The notes: generated from the sequence alone by a model not told the origin. 64,000 bases of DNA from JANQNX01 sp965601665 (GCA_965601665.1 OZ271833.1:2788179-2852178), one strand, 5' to 3'; counted from the stretch's first letter, positions 18,866 to 28,409 are shown. A program made the numbers and translations.

Positions 18866-20218
18866 ATGAGTAGTTCAGCCACGGCATCAATTGTTAATCA
18901 AAAGCAATCTGGCAAGGGTTATAAAAAGCAAAGCGCCAGGGACAAGCGTGAAGACCAACTGCATGAAACTCGTGTGCGCATGGGCAAACACTTTACCTCG
19001 AACCAGGTCCTGGGGAGAAACATTACCATCGGTTGTGTTGCGGTGGAAATCACGCAAAAGTGTAATCTCGATTGTTCATTATGCTATTTATCAGAACATT
19101 CGCAGTCAGTTCAAGATATACCTTTGCAAGAAGTATTCAGGCGTTTGGATGAAGTAGTTCGATACTATGGTCCCGGCACCAACGTACAAATCACGGGCGG
19201 CGATCCAACCTTGCGTAAACACAGTGAGCTTATCGAAATTGTTGGGTATGCAACCAGGCTCGGACTGCATACTGCGCTTTTTACCAACGGTATCTCGGCA
19301 ACACGCAAGCTTTTGACAAACCTTGCTAAAGCCGGACTCAACGACGTCGCTTTTCATGTCGATACCACTCAGGGACGCGCAGGTTATGCCAATGAAAAGT
19401 CATTAAACGAAATTCGAAAAGAATACATCGAACGTTGCAAAGATCTCGATTTAATGGTTATTTTCAATACCACCTTACACACGGGAAATTTTCACGAATT
19501 ACCCGCACTGGTTCATTTCTTCGTCGAGAATGCTGCCAGTGTCAGCTTCGTATCCTTTCAACTCCAGGCAGAAACGGGTCGAGGAGAATGGGGTTCAAGA
19601 GATGATTGTATTGATCCTTTAACAGTAAGGTCCGGTATTGAAAAAGTACTCAAAAAAAGTCTTCCCTGGGAAACGATTCGTGTCGGGCATCATAATTGTC
19701 ACAGCTACATGCCAACACTGGTTGCGAACAAACAGGTGTACCCGGTAGTAGACGATGAAAGTCTCTTTTCCAGATTCATTAATGATTTTGCTTACGTTAA
19801 TACCAGACGTCAGGATGGTGTACGCAGAATAATCACTAACTATGCTATTGCAATATTGAAGCGTCCTGTCTGGATCCCTCGCTTGCTTAAAGCCGGTTTT
19901 GCAAAGGTTTTCCAGATGAAAAGGGATATTTTTCTGGGAAAGGGCAAGCTATATAAACTGTCTTTTTTTGTGCAAAACTTTATGGATGCTAAAGCGCTTG
20001 AACAGGACCGAATTGAAGCTTGCTCTTTTATGGTAATGACAGCACAAGGACCCGTTTCGATGTGTAAACATAATGCACATCGCGACGACTATATTTTGCA
20101 ACCAATAAGGTTTGTTGATGCCCTGGGAAGAGAGGAAGTGTATAAGCCGTTACCATCAAGCCCAAAGGCTTGCGCAAGTACGCAAAGCGCCTGCAATGGA
20201 TGCAATAACAACGTATGA
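18866..20218 (+). CDS. Radical SAM protein of unknown substrate
   Basis: A 450-residue radical SAM enzyme. The cluster motif is C66, C70, C73 in ITQKCNLDCSLCYLSE, followed by QITGGDPTLRKHSELIEIV (the GGE-type SAM contact, here GGD) and a TIM-barrel pattern. Several more cysteines occur in the C-terminal part, including CSFMVMTAQGPVSMCKH and the terminal CASTQSACNGCNNN, compatible with an additional iron-sulphur cluster. The N-terminus is lysine-rich. Substrate not identified; the barrel resembles radical SAM methylases and lipid-acting enzymes, but this is a weak hint. The DUF547 gene follows on the same strand 97 bases later. Confidence 0.85.
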   Translation: MSSSATASIVNQKQSGKGYKKQSARDKREDQLHETRVRMGKHFTSNQVLGRNITIGCVAVEITQKCNLDCSLCYLSEHSQSVQDIPLQEVFRRLDEVVRYYGPGTNVQITGGDPTLRKHSELIEIVGYATRLGLHTALFTNGISATRKLLTNLAKAGLNDVAFHVDTTQGRAGYANEKSLNEIRKEYIERCKDLDLMVIFNTTLHTGNFHELPALVHFFVENAASVSFVSFQLQAETGRGEWGSRDDCIDPLTVRSGIEKVLKKSLPWETIRVGHHNCHSYMPTLVANKQVYPVVDDESLFSRFINDFAYVNTRRQDGVRRIITNYAIAILKRPVWIPRLLKAGFAKVFQMKRDIFLGKGKLYKLSFFVQNFMDAKALEQDRIEACSFMVMTAQGPVSMCKHNAHRDDYILQPIRFVDALGREEVYKPLPSSPKACASTQSACNGCNNNV

Positions 20219-20315
20219 CCGACCACTTATTTTCTAATAGAAGACATTCAGTAATTTGAACAGAAAGTGGTTTCACATAACGATGCAGTTTCACAAAATA
20301 GGCAAGGAGTACACT

Positions 20316-21083
20316 ATGTTGTTAAGAGCTTTTCTGAGCATAAGTTTGCTGTTACTCAGTTTGAACAGTTTTGCTCAAACCCGGGAAGCTTATGACGCCG
20401 CGATTAAAGACTGGGCTTACGTTCTTGAAAAATTTGTCGACGATAAAGGCCGGACCGATTTTTATGCCTTGTCTGAAAACCTGGGCGAATTGAAACGGGT
20501 AATCGATTTTATTGGCACAACCAGTCCAGAGTCGCAACCGCAATTATTTCCTACGCCGGAAGCGGTGATGGCATACCATATCAACACTTATAACGCTTTA
20601 GCTATGTATGGCGTCATTACGGAAGGCATTCCACGGGGCTTTACCAACTTTATCTCCAGAGCCAGGTTTTTTAAATTCAGGGAAGTTACGATAGGGAAAA
20701 GGGAAACGAACCTATACGACTATGAAAACGATGTGATTCGCCCTCTTGACGAACCTCGAGCGCATTTCGCTCTAAACTGCATGGTTAAAGATTGCCCTCG
20801 TCTTCCGCGGGCACCTTTCACAACAGCTGAGCTTGATCAACAACTCGAACAGGCAACCCGGGAGTTTTTTTCTAAAGAGCGTCACTTTTACCTGGATCAC
20901 GATAAGGAGCGGGTCTATGTTTCCGAAATTCTGGATTTCTACACCAGGGACTTCGTAAAATCCGGCAAAGCGAAAGATTTGCCAGACTATATTAATCGCT
21001 ATCTGAAAGAGCCAATTCCAGCGGGGTACAAGGTTAAGTTTATTGACTATGACTGGAGGATTAATCAGCAGCCAAAGGGCTAG
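20316..21083 (+). CDS. Secreted DUF547 protein
   Basis: A 255-residue periplasmic protein. The start at 20316 is preferred over one 60 bases upstream because it follows an AAGGAGT ribosome site (20304-20310) and opens with a signal peptide (MLLRAFLSISLLLLSLNSFAQ). DUF547 hallmarks are AYHINTYNALAMYGVI and FALNCMVKDCPRLPRAPF with the paired cysteines, and a C-terminal SEILDFYTRDF. The fold is thought to be papain/transglutaminase-like, but no activity is established. Probably cotranscribed with the radical SAM gene. Confidence 0.88.
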   Translation: MLLRAFLSISLLLLSLNSFAQTREAYDAAIKDWAYVLEKFVDDKGRTDFYALSENLGELKRVIDFIGTTSPESQPQLFPTPEAVMAYHINTYNALAMYGVITEGIPRGFTNFISRARFFKFREVTIGKRETNLYDYENDVIRPLDEPRAHFALNCMVKDCPRLPRAPFTTAELDQQLEQATREFFSKERHFYLDHDKERVYVSEILDFYTRDFVKSGKAKDLPDYINRYLKEPIPAGYKVKFIDYDWRINQQPKG

Positions 21084-21186
21084 AAAATCCTATACCTATT
21101 GCCTTCGAGCTTTAGGTGATAACTCGCAGGTATTCAGGCGGCTGGTCATAGAATATCGATGCCGGTAGCTATATCGCATTGGACAG

Positions 21187-21252
21187 ATGGGAATATTAAG
21201 CGAAAACAATGACTAAACAAGGCCGCTCACGGCTTGCTGTAATGCCAGTTGC
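21187..21252. repeat. Copy B of imperfect 66-bp direct repeat, overlapping the guaB promoter
   Basis: Same-orientation partner of 17671-17736. It includes the TTGCTG -35 element at 21234-21239, so one copy is probably the ancestral xseA-guaB intergenic sequence and the other a duplicate left when the cassette was inserted. Confidence 0.75.
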
Positions 21253-21261
21253 GTCTATAAT
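21234..21261 (+). promoter_or_regulatory. Sigma-70 promoter for guaBA
   Basis: TTGCTG (21234-21239) and a perfect TATAAT (21256-21261) are separated by 16 bases. The expected transcription start near 21268 lies about 27 bases before the guaB ATG. Confidence 0.8.
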
Positions 21262-21294
21262 GTGCGCCTATTTTACGCAACGCCGGGACGCAAG

Positions 21295-22755
21295 ATGAAG
21301 ATTGCTGAAGAAGCCCTGACTTTTGATGATGTGCTGTTAGTGCCGAACTACTCAGAGGTCTTGCCGCGCGAGGTGTCCCTGCAATCCCCGCTGACAAGGG
21401 AAATCTCCCTGAATATTCCCCTTTTATCTGCCGCCATGGATACCGTTACCGAGTCCCGCCTGGCTATTGCCATGGCGCAGGAAGGTGGCATTGGCATCAT
21501 TCACAAGAATATGAGTGCCGAGATGCAGGCCAGGAACGTGCGTCGGGTCAAGAAATACGAAAGTGGTGTCATCAAGGAGCCGCTGACTGTCGGGCCCTAC
21601 ACGAGCATCAAGGAAGTCATGGAACTGACCAGCGAGAAAAAGATTTCCGGTGTGCCCGTTGTCGATGGCGACGATCTGGTAGGTATTGTTACCAGTCGCG
21701 ATATGCGATTTGAGAAAAAACCGGATGACCCGGTGCGAAATATCATGACGCGCAAGGAAAACCTGGTCACCGTCAGGGAAAATGCCAGCAAAGATGAAGT
21801 CCAGCAGTTGTTGCACCAGCACCGCATTGAAAAAGTGTTGGTAGTGAATGACAAGTTTCAACTGGTTGGACTCATTACCGTTAAAGACATGCAAAAGGCC
21901 TCTGAATTTCCAAATGCGTGCCTGGACTCATCTGAGCGATTGCGTGTTGGTGCCGCTGTGGGTGTTGGTGAAGCCTCCATGGAAAGGGTCGAGCAGCTGG
22001 TCGAGGCGGGTGTGGATGTCATCATCGTTGACACAGCGCACGGGCATTCCAGGGGCGTGCTCGATATGGTGAAAAACATCAAGACCACCTACAAGGATAC
22101 GCAGGTTATAGGTGGGAATATTGCCACCGGTGATGCGGCGCTGGCACTGGTAGATGCCGGTGCAGATGCCGTCAAGGTTGGTATTGGTCCGGGCTCTATT
22201 TGTACGACACGTGTTGTGAGTGGCGTCGGCATGCCGCAGATATCAGCGGTCATGAACGTTGCCGATGCGTTAAGGCAAAAAGGCGTGCCTCTGATTTCAG
22301 ATGGTGGTATCCGTTACTCTGGTGATATCGCCAAGGCGCTGGCCGCCGGTGCCCACAGCATAATGATTGGTGGTCTGTTTGCCGGTACCGAGGAAGCACC
22401 GGGCGAGGTGGAGTTGTACCAGGGGCGTTCCTATAAATCATACCGTGGTATGGGATCCCTCGGCGCTATGTCACAACAGCATGGTTCATCAGATCGTTAT
22501 TTCCAGGAAAATGACGAGATAGAAAAGCTGGTACCCGAGGGAATAGAAGGCCGCGTACCTTATAAAGGTGCTGTTTCGCAGATTATTCACCAGCTCAATG
22601 GTGGTGTGCGGGCGGCAATGGGCTATACCGGCTGTGGCAGTCTCAAGCAGCTACGTGATGAAGCAAGCTTTGTACGCCTGACCAGTGCCGGTTACAAGGA
22701 AAGCCACGTACACGACGTAACGATCACAAAAGAACCGCCGAATTATCGTTCCTGA
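21295..22755 (+). CDS. guaB: IMP dehydrogenase
   Basis: Oxidises IMP to XMP, the first committed step to GMP. The start at 21295 (MKIAEEALTFDDVLLVP) is chosen because the promoter's predicted start site lies downstream of the GTG at 21262. The 486-residue protein has the split catalytic barrel with catalytic C303 in GPGSICTTRVVSG, and two CBS domains in between (about 92-205). The flap YRGMGSLGAM and the C-terminal barrel are intact. guaA follows 61 bases later. Confidence 0.97.
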   Translation: MKIAEEALTFDDVLLVPNYSEVLPREVSLQSPLTREISLNIPLLSAAMDTVTESRLAIAMAQEGGIGIIHKNMSAEMQARNVRRVKKYESGVIKEPLTVGPYTSIKEVMELTSEKKISGVPVVDGDDLVGIVTSRDMRFEKKPDDPVRNIMTRKENLVTVRENASKDEVQQLLHQHRIEKVLVVNDKFQLVGLITVKDMQKASEFPNACLDSSERLRVGAAVGVGEASMERVEQLVEAGVDVIIVDTAHGHSRGVLDMVKNIKTTYKDTQVIGGNIATGDAALALVDAGADAVKVGIGPGSICTTRVVSGVGMPQISAVMNVADALRQKGVPLISDGGIRYSGDIAKALAAGAHSIMIGGLFAGTEEAPGEVELYQGRSYKSYRGMGSLGAMSQQHGSSDRYFQENDEIEKLVPEGIEGRVPYKGAVSQIIHQLNGGVRAAMGYTGCGSLKQLRDEASFVRLTSAGYKESHVHDVTITKEPPNYRS

Positions 22756-22816
22756 ACAACGCCTGACTGCTCGTTTTCTCGTTTATGCAAGCAGTGCTTT
22801 TTTAATGAGGTAAAGC

Positions 22817-24394
22817 ATGACCACCGATATCCATGCCGAACGTATCCTGATCCTGGACTTTGGTTCGCAATACACCCAGCTCATCGCACGTCGTGTCCGG
22901 GAGGCGGGTGTCTATAGTGAAATCCATCCCTTCGACATGGATGAGCAAGACATCAAGTCGTTTGCTCCCAGCGCAATTATCCTGTCAGGCGGTCCCGAAT
23001 CCGTTACTGTCGTTAATGGTTTCCGTGCGCCCGGTTTGGTATTTAACATGGGCATACCGGTACTGGGCATTTGTTATGGTATGCAAACCATGGCCGAACA
23101 GCTGGGTGGAAAGGTAGTGTCTTCAGAACTTCGTGAGTTTGGCTATGCACGTATCAGGGCGCGCGGTCATTCAGATCTGTTGCGCGACATCCAGGATGAA
23201 ACCAATACTGAAGGCCACGGCCTGCTGAATGTCTGGATGAGCCATGGCGACAAGGTTGACAGCCTGCCAGATGGTTTCAAGGTCATCGCCTCCACCGATA
23301 ATGCACCCATCGCCGGTATGGCAGATGAAACACGCCGGTTTTACGGCTTGCAGTTTCATCCGGAAGTCACCCATACGCACCAGGGCCAGGCAATCTTGCA
23401 ACGATTCCTGCACGAGATAGCCGGCTGTCGTTCACTCTGGACCACGGCTAATATCGTTGATGATGCCATTGCGCGGGTTCAGCAACAGGTTGGTGACGAT
23501 AAGGTACTACTGGCACTGTCAGGCGGTGTCGACTCTTCGGTTGTTGCTGCACTGTTGCACAAGGCTATTGGCGACCAGCTTATCTGTGTGTTCGTTGATA
23601 ATGGTCTGTTGCGTCTGCATGAAGGCGATCAGGTTATGGAAACCTTTGCCGAGCATATGGGTATTACAGTCATTCGTGTTGATGCTGAGGATCGTTTTCT
23701 ACAGGCGTTAGCTGGCGAAGTTGACCCGGAAGAAAAACGCAAGATCATTGGCCGCGAATTCATCCATGTATTCCAGGAACATGCGGAAGAATTCGAAGGT
23801 ATTAAGTGGCTGGCACAGGGCACGATCTATCCTGACGTGATTGAGTCAGCAGGTGCCAAGACGGGCAAGGCCCATGTCATCAAGTCTCATCACAATGTAG
23901 GCGGATTGCCCGATACGCTGCATATGGAACTCGTCGAGCCGCTGCGCGAATTATTCAAGGACGAGGTACGTAAGCTTGGCGTTGAGCTTGGTTTGCCGCG
24001 TAGCATGGTGTACCGACATCCTTTCCCGGGTCCTGGTCTTGGGGTCCGCATTCTTGGAGAAGTGAAAAAAGAATACGCGGATCTACTGCGCCTTGCCGAC
24101 AATATCTTCATTGAAGAACTGCACGCTAATGATCTCTATGATGAAGTCAGCCAGGCATTCGTGGTGTTCCTGCCAGTTAGATCGGTTGGAGTCATGGGTG
24201 ATGCCCGCAAATATGACTATGTTGTATCTTTGCGTGCCGTGGTCACCGTTGATTTTATGACGGCACACTGGGCTGAATTGCCCTATGCCTTTCTTGGTCA
24301 TGTCTCCAGCCGCATTATTAACGAGATCGACGGCATTTCCCGAGTAACCTATGATGTCTCGGGTAAACCGCCTGCTACTATCGAATGGGAATGA
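22817..24394 (+). CDS. guaA: GMP synthase (glutamine-hydrolysing)
   Basis: Aminates XMP to GMP. The 525-residue protein has an N-terminal glutamine amidotransferase with nucleophile C86 in LGICYGMQ and the HPEVTHT triad part, then the ATP pyrophosphatase domain with the P-loop LSGGVDSSV (about 232-240), and the C-terminal dimerisation domain ending PPATIEWE. Complete and in the usual guaBA order. Confidence 0.97.
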   Translation: MTTDIHAERILILDFGSQYTQLIARRVREAGVYSEIHPFDMDEQDIKSFAPSAIILSGGPESVTVVNGFRAPGLVFNMGIPVLGICYGMQTMAEQLGGKVVSSELREFGYARIRARGHSDLLRDIQDETNTEGHGLLNVWMSHGDKVDSLPDGFKVIASTDNAPIAGMADETRRFYGLQFHPEVTHTHQGQAILQRFLHEIAGCRSLWTTANIVDDAIARVQQQVGDDKVLLALSGGVDSSVVAALLHKAIGDQLICVFVDNGLLRLHEGDQVMETFAEHMGITVIRVDAEDRFLQALAGEVDPEEKRKIIGREFIHVFQEHAEEFEGIKWLAQGTIYPDVIESAGAKTGKAHVIKSHHNVGGLPDTLHMELVEPLRELFKDEVRKLGVELGLPRSMVYRHPFPGPGLGVRILGEVKKEYADLLRLADNIFIEELHANDLYDEVSQAFVVFLPVRSVGVMGDARKYDYVVSLRAVVTVDFMTAHWAELPYAFLGHVSSRIINEIDGISRVTYDVSGKPPATIEWE

Positions 24395-24948
24395 TTCCAC
24401 GTCTGCCAATGGCCGTACGTACCTCATGAACTGTAATTAGTTAAAGTTGAAGGGAACCTTGACGAAACTGGTGAAGTACTTATTTAATGAACTTCTGATT
24501 CAGAAGCGACGGTAACAGTCGTCTGGCAGAATTTCAAAAGTAAAAGTAACCATTAGTGGAATAATATTATTAAGTTGGTTCAGGCAAGGCGGAAAAGAGA
24601 TCCAGCAAACGTTACCGCTAATGGTATTGAAAGCCTGGATGATATCAAAGAAGCGACTTTGAAAGGCCTGGCATGGAGGGACAGCAGTTTCTAACAGCGA
24701 GATTGATCAACAAGGTGCTAAAAGCCGCTTATATAAGTGGTTAATCTCAATAGAATCATTAACTCAAATAACCGGCGATACAAAAATCTTTGGTCTGGTT
24801 TCCCTTAGACAAACACTGGATTTTTGCGATTGACAATTTTACTCGGATAAATACAACACCGGGGCTGGTTATCTATTATCCGTTTATTTCTGCATATTCT
24901 ATTCGAATATAAAAAACTCTCTAGCAGCCGGGCATAAAACCGGGTTAG
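24395..24948. other. Gene-free stretch after guaA
   Basis: About 550 bases without a supportable gene. Short open pieces occur, such as one ending SLDDIKEATLKGLAWRDSSF before a stop near 24690, which could be the tail of a decayed gene, but I recognise no family. Small hairpins (for example CTTCTGATTCAGAAG near 24496) are visible. Nothing else is identified. Confidence 0.4.
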
Positions 24949-25359
24949 TCATATTGTTAAACCAGTGCGTTTAGAAGGCACGCTATCAATCTTTTCATTG
25001 CGGGTGTTTATAAAGAGCAGTAGCGGCGTCATTATTGCCAATAATAAGTAAATCAGCATCAGGGATTCCCGATAACAATACATACTGAGCGAAAACATCA
25101 AAATAATTGACATTGTGATGATGTTTTTTGTCTTACGAGAAATAATTCGGTACTGAACCCAGTTCCTGATTACTGTTCCGTATCGAGGATGCGTCAATAT
25201 TTTTCGTGCTTTATCTGGAGCAGACCGGGAAAAAGCCCACACTGCGAGTATCAGAAAACATGTTGTTGGCATGAGGGGCAAAAACATTCCGACTACGGCT
25301 AATGCGACGGCAAGATATCCAGTCAACAGATATATATGTTTACCTAGCTTATCAATCAT
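24949..25359 (-). CDS. DUF454 inner-membrane protein (YbaN-like)
   Basis: A 136-residue membrane protein. The N-terminal YLLTGYLAVALAVVGMFLPLMPTTCFLILAVWAFSRS segment is the DUF454 signature, with the PxLPTTPFxLxAxxxFxRSS-type pattern, and two further hydrophobic segments follow around residues 82-117. Members are small integral membrane proteins of unknown function. It stands alone between two gene-poor stretches. Confidence 0.85.
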   Translation of the reverse strand: MIDKLGKHIYLLTGYLAVALAVVGMFLPLMPTTCFLILAVWAFSRSAPDKARKILTHPRYGTVIRNWVQYRIISRKTKNIITMSIILMFSLSMYCYRESLMLIYLLLAIMTPLLLFINTRNEKIDSVPSKRTGLTI

Positions 25360-25797
25360 TATTAATTCCCTTTTACTCCTGGCGCTAAATCAGGCCATAT
25401 TCCATAAATCGGCCTAAATCCAGATTCCTTTATAGCGATGAATATTTTTCTCTTGGGCACAAGCCGATTTCATCGAATCAACGCACTGTCCAGCAGGAAG
25501 TGACGGAATTGGTACATCGATGAACAATCGGCCAGGCTGGTGGTCCTTGTAGCCTGATAGCGTTACGAGATTAATTACCACAATGGTTAAGATTGCATCG
25601 ATACCGATAGATTACCATCTGATTGACCTGGAAGACGCGTTATCATTTCCAGAAGGATTGCCGGGGGCAATGAATTACCGCTACTCACATCTCCCGCAAA
25701 TACCGGGTTCTCAAACCAAATGCTTATCTATGTTTCCGGATAAATTAAGTAATTAATTTTAGTAACTTACTGCAGCTCCATTCTGGTACTGGCAATC
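25360..25797. other. Gene-free stretch upstream of the che operon
   Basis: About 440 bases between the DUF454 gene and the sigma-54 type promoter, with no supportable gene. It is the natural place for upstream activator sites of that promoter. A TAGCGTTA at 25558-25565 differs by one base from the TATCGTTA element near the sigma-54 activator gene; this may be chance. Confidence 0.4.
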
Positions 25798-25813
25798 TGG
25801 AACACTCCTTGCT
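25798..25813 (+). promoter_or_regulatory. Sigma-54 type (-24/-12) promoter of the chemosensory operon
   Basis: TGGAACACTCCTTGCT fits the consensus TGGCACGNNNNTTGCW at all but two positions (A for C, A for G), with GG and GC exactly 12 bases apart. Expected start near 25825, giving a leader of about 130 bases before cheY. A computed score and mapping of transcript ends are needed to confirm. Confidence 0.65.
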
Positions 25814-25956
25814 TAGTCTCTAAATAGACTGTGTTTATGGTCTGCGTATCAATCAGAGTAATTTTTATTAAAGACTGTACAAAACCGGCCGATATCAACA
25901 CTGAAGTCTTAATACATATAACAACAGCAACTAGCCGAGATGAAAGGAGTGTAAGA

Positions 25957-26319
25957 ATGGCAACAATACTGACAGTAGATGATTCAGCATCTATTAGGCA
26001 AATGGTGACATTTACACTGAAAGGCGCCGGATTTGACGTAATCGAGGCAGTCGACGGTGAAGACGCGCTGGGTAAGGCCAAATCAAATAATCCTGATGCA
26101 GTACTGACAGATGTCAATATGCCCAATATGGATGGCATTACGCTGATCACGGAACTCAGGAAATTACCCAACTACCGTACTACACCTATGTTGATGTTGA
26201 CTACTGAGTCATCACCTGAAATGAAGAATAAAGGTCGTACAGCCGGTGCAACAGGCTGGCTGGTTAAACCCTTTAACCCTGATCAGCTGTTAGCGACGAT
26301 AAAAAAAGTAATTGCTTGA
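25957..26319 (+). CDS. cheY: Chemotaxis response regulator CheY
   Basis: A single-domain receiver of 120 residues. The start at 25957 follows AAAGGAGTG and gives the family length; the longer open frame upstream would cover the promoter. The acidic pocket is D8-D9, the phosphoryl acceptor D52 in AVLTDVNMPNMDG, with the T/S switch residue in LMLTTES and the conserved lysine in LVKPFNP. It heads the operon cheY-cheA-cheW-receptor-parA-STAS-cheR-cheD-cheB-receptor-STAS. The order resembles the Che2 (F7-type) cluster of Pseudomonas. Confidence 0.94.
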   Translation: MATILTVDDSASIRQMVTFTLKGAGFDVIEAVDGEDALGKAKSNNPDAVLTDVNMPNMDGITLITELRKLPNYRTTPMLMLTTESSPEMKNKGRTAGATGWLVKPFNPDQLLATIKKVIA

Positions 26320-26352
26320 AGTATACGGAATAACCATACAAGGAAGCAGAAA

Positions 26353-28401
26353 GTGACTATAGACCTGACACAATTCCACGCAGTATTTTTCGAAGAAAGC
26401 TTTGAAGGACTTGCAACAATGGAATCCGAATTGTTGGAGCTTGATCTTGATAATCCTGACAATGAAGCAATAAACACTATCTTTCGGGCTGCACATTCTA
26501 TCAAGGGCGGTAGTGGTAGTTTCGGTTTCAATGAAATTACCGATTTTACCCATGTGCTCGAAACCCTGCTCGATCAAATACGTGACGGCAAGCGTACCAT
26601 GGGACAGGTAGAAATGGATGCCTTCCTGAAGTCTGTTGATTGTTTACGCGATATGCTGACTTCGGCCAGAGACAAGACAGATTTTGATGAAGAATATGTT
26701 AGCGAAGTACATCAGCTTTTACTGGAGCTTCAGGGTGGCGATGCAGATACGCCTGCACAGGACTCGGAAAATACAAATGTAAATTCCGCTTCTGCAATAT
26801 GGAAGATTGTCTTTGTTCCCAATATCGATCTGTTTAAAACCGGCAACGATCCCCTGCGTCTGATCAGGGAACTGGCAGAACTGGGTGAGCTTGAATCCAG
26901 TGCCGATGTGTCAAATTTACCTCCATTTGGCGAATTTGATCCTGAAGAGTCCTACCTGTCATGGACGCTGCAATTGCAGACGGATCAATCTGAGGAACAG
27001 ATCAAGGAGATATTCGAATGGGTCGAAGATGATTGTGAACTGACAATCAGCAAGCTTGAACCAGAGTCAACAGAGTCGCCGGTTGAAAGCAAGGATGAAA
27101 AGCCCGAACTCAAGGCAGTGGAAGATGCTAGCGAGTGTCGCTCTGGTACGGACCGCCGCAAAGCCGACCGTCGTACCGGTACTGCAACGGAATCAACCTC
27201 TATTCGGGTTGATATCGATAAAGTTGATGCGCTGATAAATCTGGTAGGTGAACTGGTGATTACCCAGTCCATGCTGGGACAGTTCGATGAAGATGCCGAG
27301 GTCATAAATACAGAAAAGCTGACAGAAGGCTTGAAGCAACTTGAGCGTAACACACGTGAACTGCAGGAAAGCGTCATGCAGATTCGCATGTTACCGATCA
27401 GTTTCTCATTCAAAAGGTTTCCAAGACTCGTGCATGATCTCAGCAACAAGCTGAACAAGAAAATCGAATTGAAGCTGTCTGGAGAAAGCACCGAACTGGA
27501 CAAAACAGTCATGGAAAAAATTGGTGACCCACTGGTGCACCTGGTACGTAATTCAATTGACCATGGCATTGAAACACCTGAGCAACGTGTCGCTGCTGAC
27601 AAACCTGAAACGGGTATATTACATCTTAATGCTTATCATGAAGGTGGTAACATCGTTATTGAAATCGAGGACGATGGTGCTGGTCTCGACAAAGAAAAAA
27701 TTCTGGGCAAGGCCATTGAGCGTGGCCTGGTTAGTGAAAATGATCAGTTAAGTGATGATCAGATTAACGAACTGATATTTCGCCCCGGGTTTTCCACGGC
27801 CGAACAGGTGAGTGATGTCTCCGGTCGTGGCGTGGGTATGGACGTGGTAAGAAGAAACATCAAGGACCTGGGTGGTGTGGTCGAAGTGAAATCTGAACAG
27901 GGTAAAGGCTCTGTATTCAGGATCAGATTGCCACTGACGCTGGCTATACTGGACGGTCAGCTCATCCGTGTTGGCACACAAACCTATATAGTTCCATTAA
28001 TCTCAATAATGGAATCGCTACAGGTCAAACCCGATCATATTAAATCAATTGCAGGTGAGGCCGAATTATATCGCTTGCGTGATGACTATATTCCAATAGC
28101 CAGGCTGCATTCAATATTTAATGTTGCCTGTTCCAGCACAAACCTGGTTGATGGACTGCTGGTAGTAGTTGAATCCGAAGGTCAAAAGGTTGGTTTATTC
28201 GTAGATGACCTTCTGGCCCAACAGCAGGTAGTTATAAAAAGCCTGGAAACAAATTTTCAAAAGGTAGAAGGCTTGTCCGGTGCAACAATACTTGGTGACG
28301 GCACCGTTGCCATGATCCTGGACGTATCAAGCCTTATTACACTGGCGCGTAATGTGCCACCAACTGATACATATAAAAACCTGAAAAGTGAAGCTGCTTA
28401 G
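26353..28401 (+). CDS. cheA: Chemotaxis histidine kinase CheA
   Basis: Receptor-controlled kinase that phosphorylates CheY and CheB. The 682-residue protein starts with GTG. The Hpt (P1) domain has phospho-acceptor H48 in FRAAHSIKGGSGSFGF. A linker region (about 145-240) with IWKIVFVPNIDLFKTGNDPLRL takes the place of P2. Dimerisation begins around SIRVDIDKVDALINLVGELVITQ. The HATPase domain has HLVRNSIDHGIE, EDDGAGLD and GRGVGMDVV, and a C-terminal CheW-like P5 domain ends near residue 670. All catalytic motifs are intact. Confidence 0.96.
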   Translation: MTIDLTQFHAVFFEESFEGLATMESELLELDLDNPDNEAINTIFRAAHSIKGGSGSFGFNEITDFTHVLETLLDQIRDGKRTMGQVEMDAFLKSVDCLRDMLTSARDKTDFDEEYVSEVHQLLLELQGGDADTPAQDSENTNVNSASAIWKIVFVPNIDLFKTGNDPLRLIRELAELGELESSADVSNLPPFGEFDPEESYLSWTLQLQTDQSEEQIKEIFEWVEDDCELTISKLEPESTESPVESKDEKPELKAVEDASECRSGTDRRKADRRTGTATESTSIRVDIDKVDALINLVGELVITQSMLGQFDEDAEVINTEKLTEGLKQLERNTRELQESVMQIRMLPISFSFKRFPRLVHDLSNKLNKKIELKLSGESTELDKTVMEKIGDPLVHLVRNSIDHGIETPEQRVAADKPETGILHLNAYHEGGNIVIEIEDDGAGLDKEKILGKAIERGLVSENDQLSDDQINELIFRPGFSTAEQVSDVSGRGVGMDVVRRNIKDLGGVVEVKSEQGKGSVFRIRLPLTLAILDGQLIRVGTQTYIVPLISIMESLQVKPDHIKSIAGEAELYRLRDDYIPIARLHSIFNVACSSTNLVDGLLVVVESEGQKVGLFVDDLLAQQQVVIKSLETNFQKVEGLSGATILGDGTVAMILDVSSLITLARNVPPTDTYKNLKSEAA

Positions 28402-28409
28402 GAGGCATT

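Noticed and set aside
27000..27602. 205-residue minus-strand frame within cheA
   Set aside because: Shadow frame, serine-rich low-complexity translation, with no independent support.
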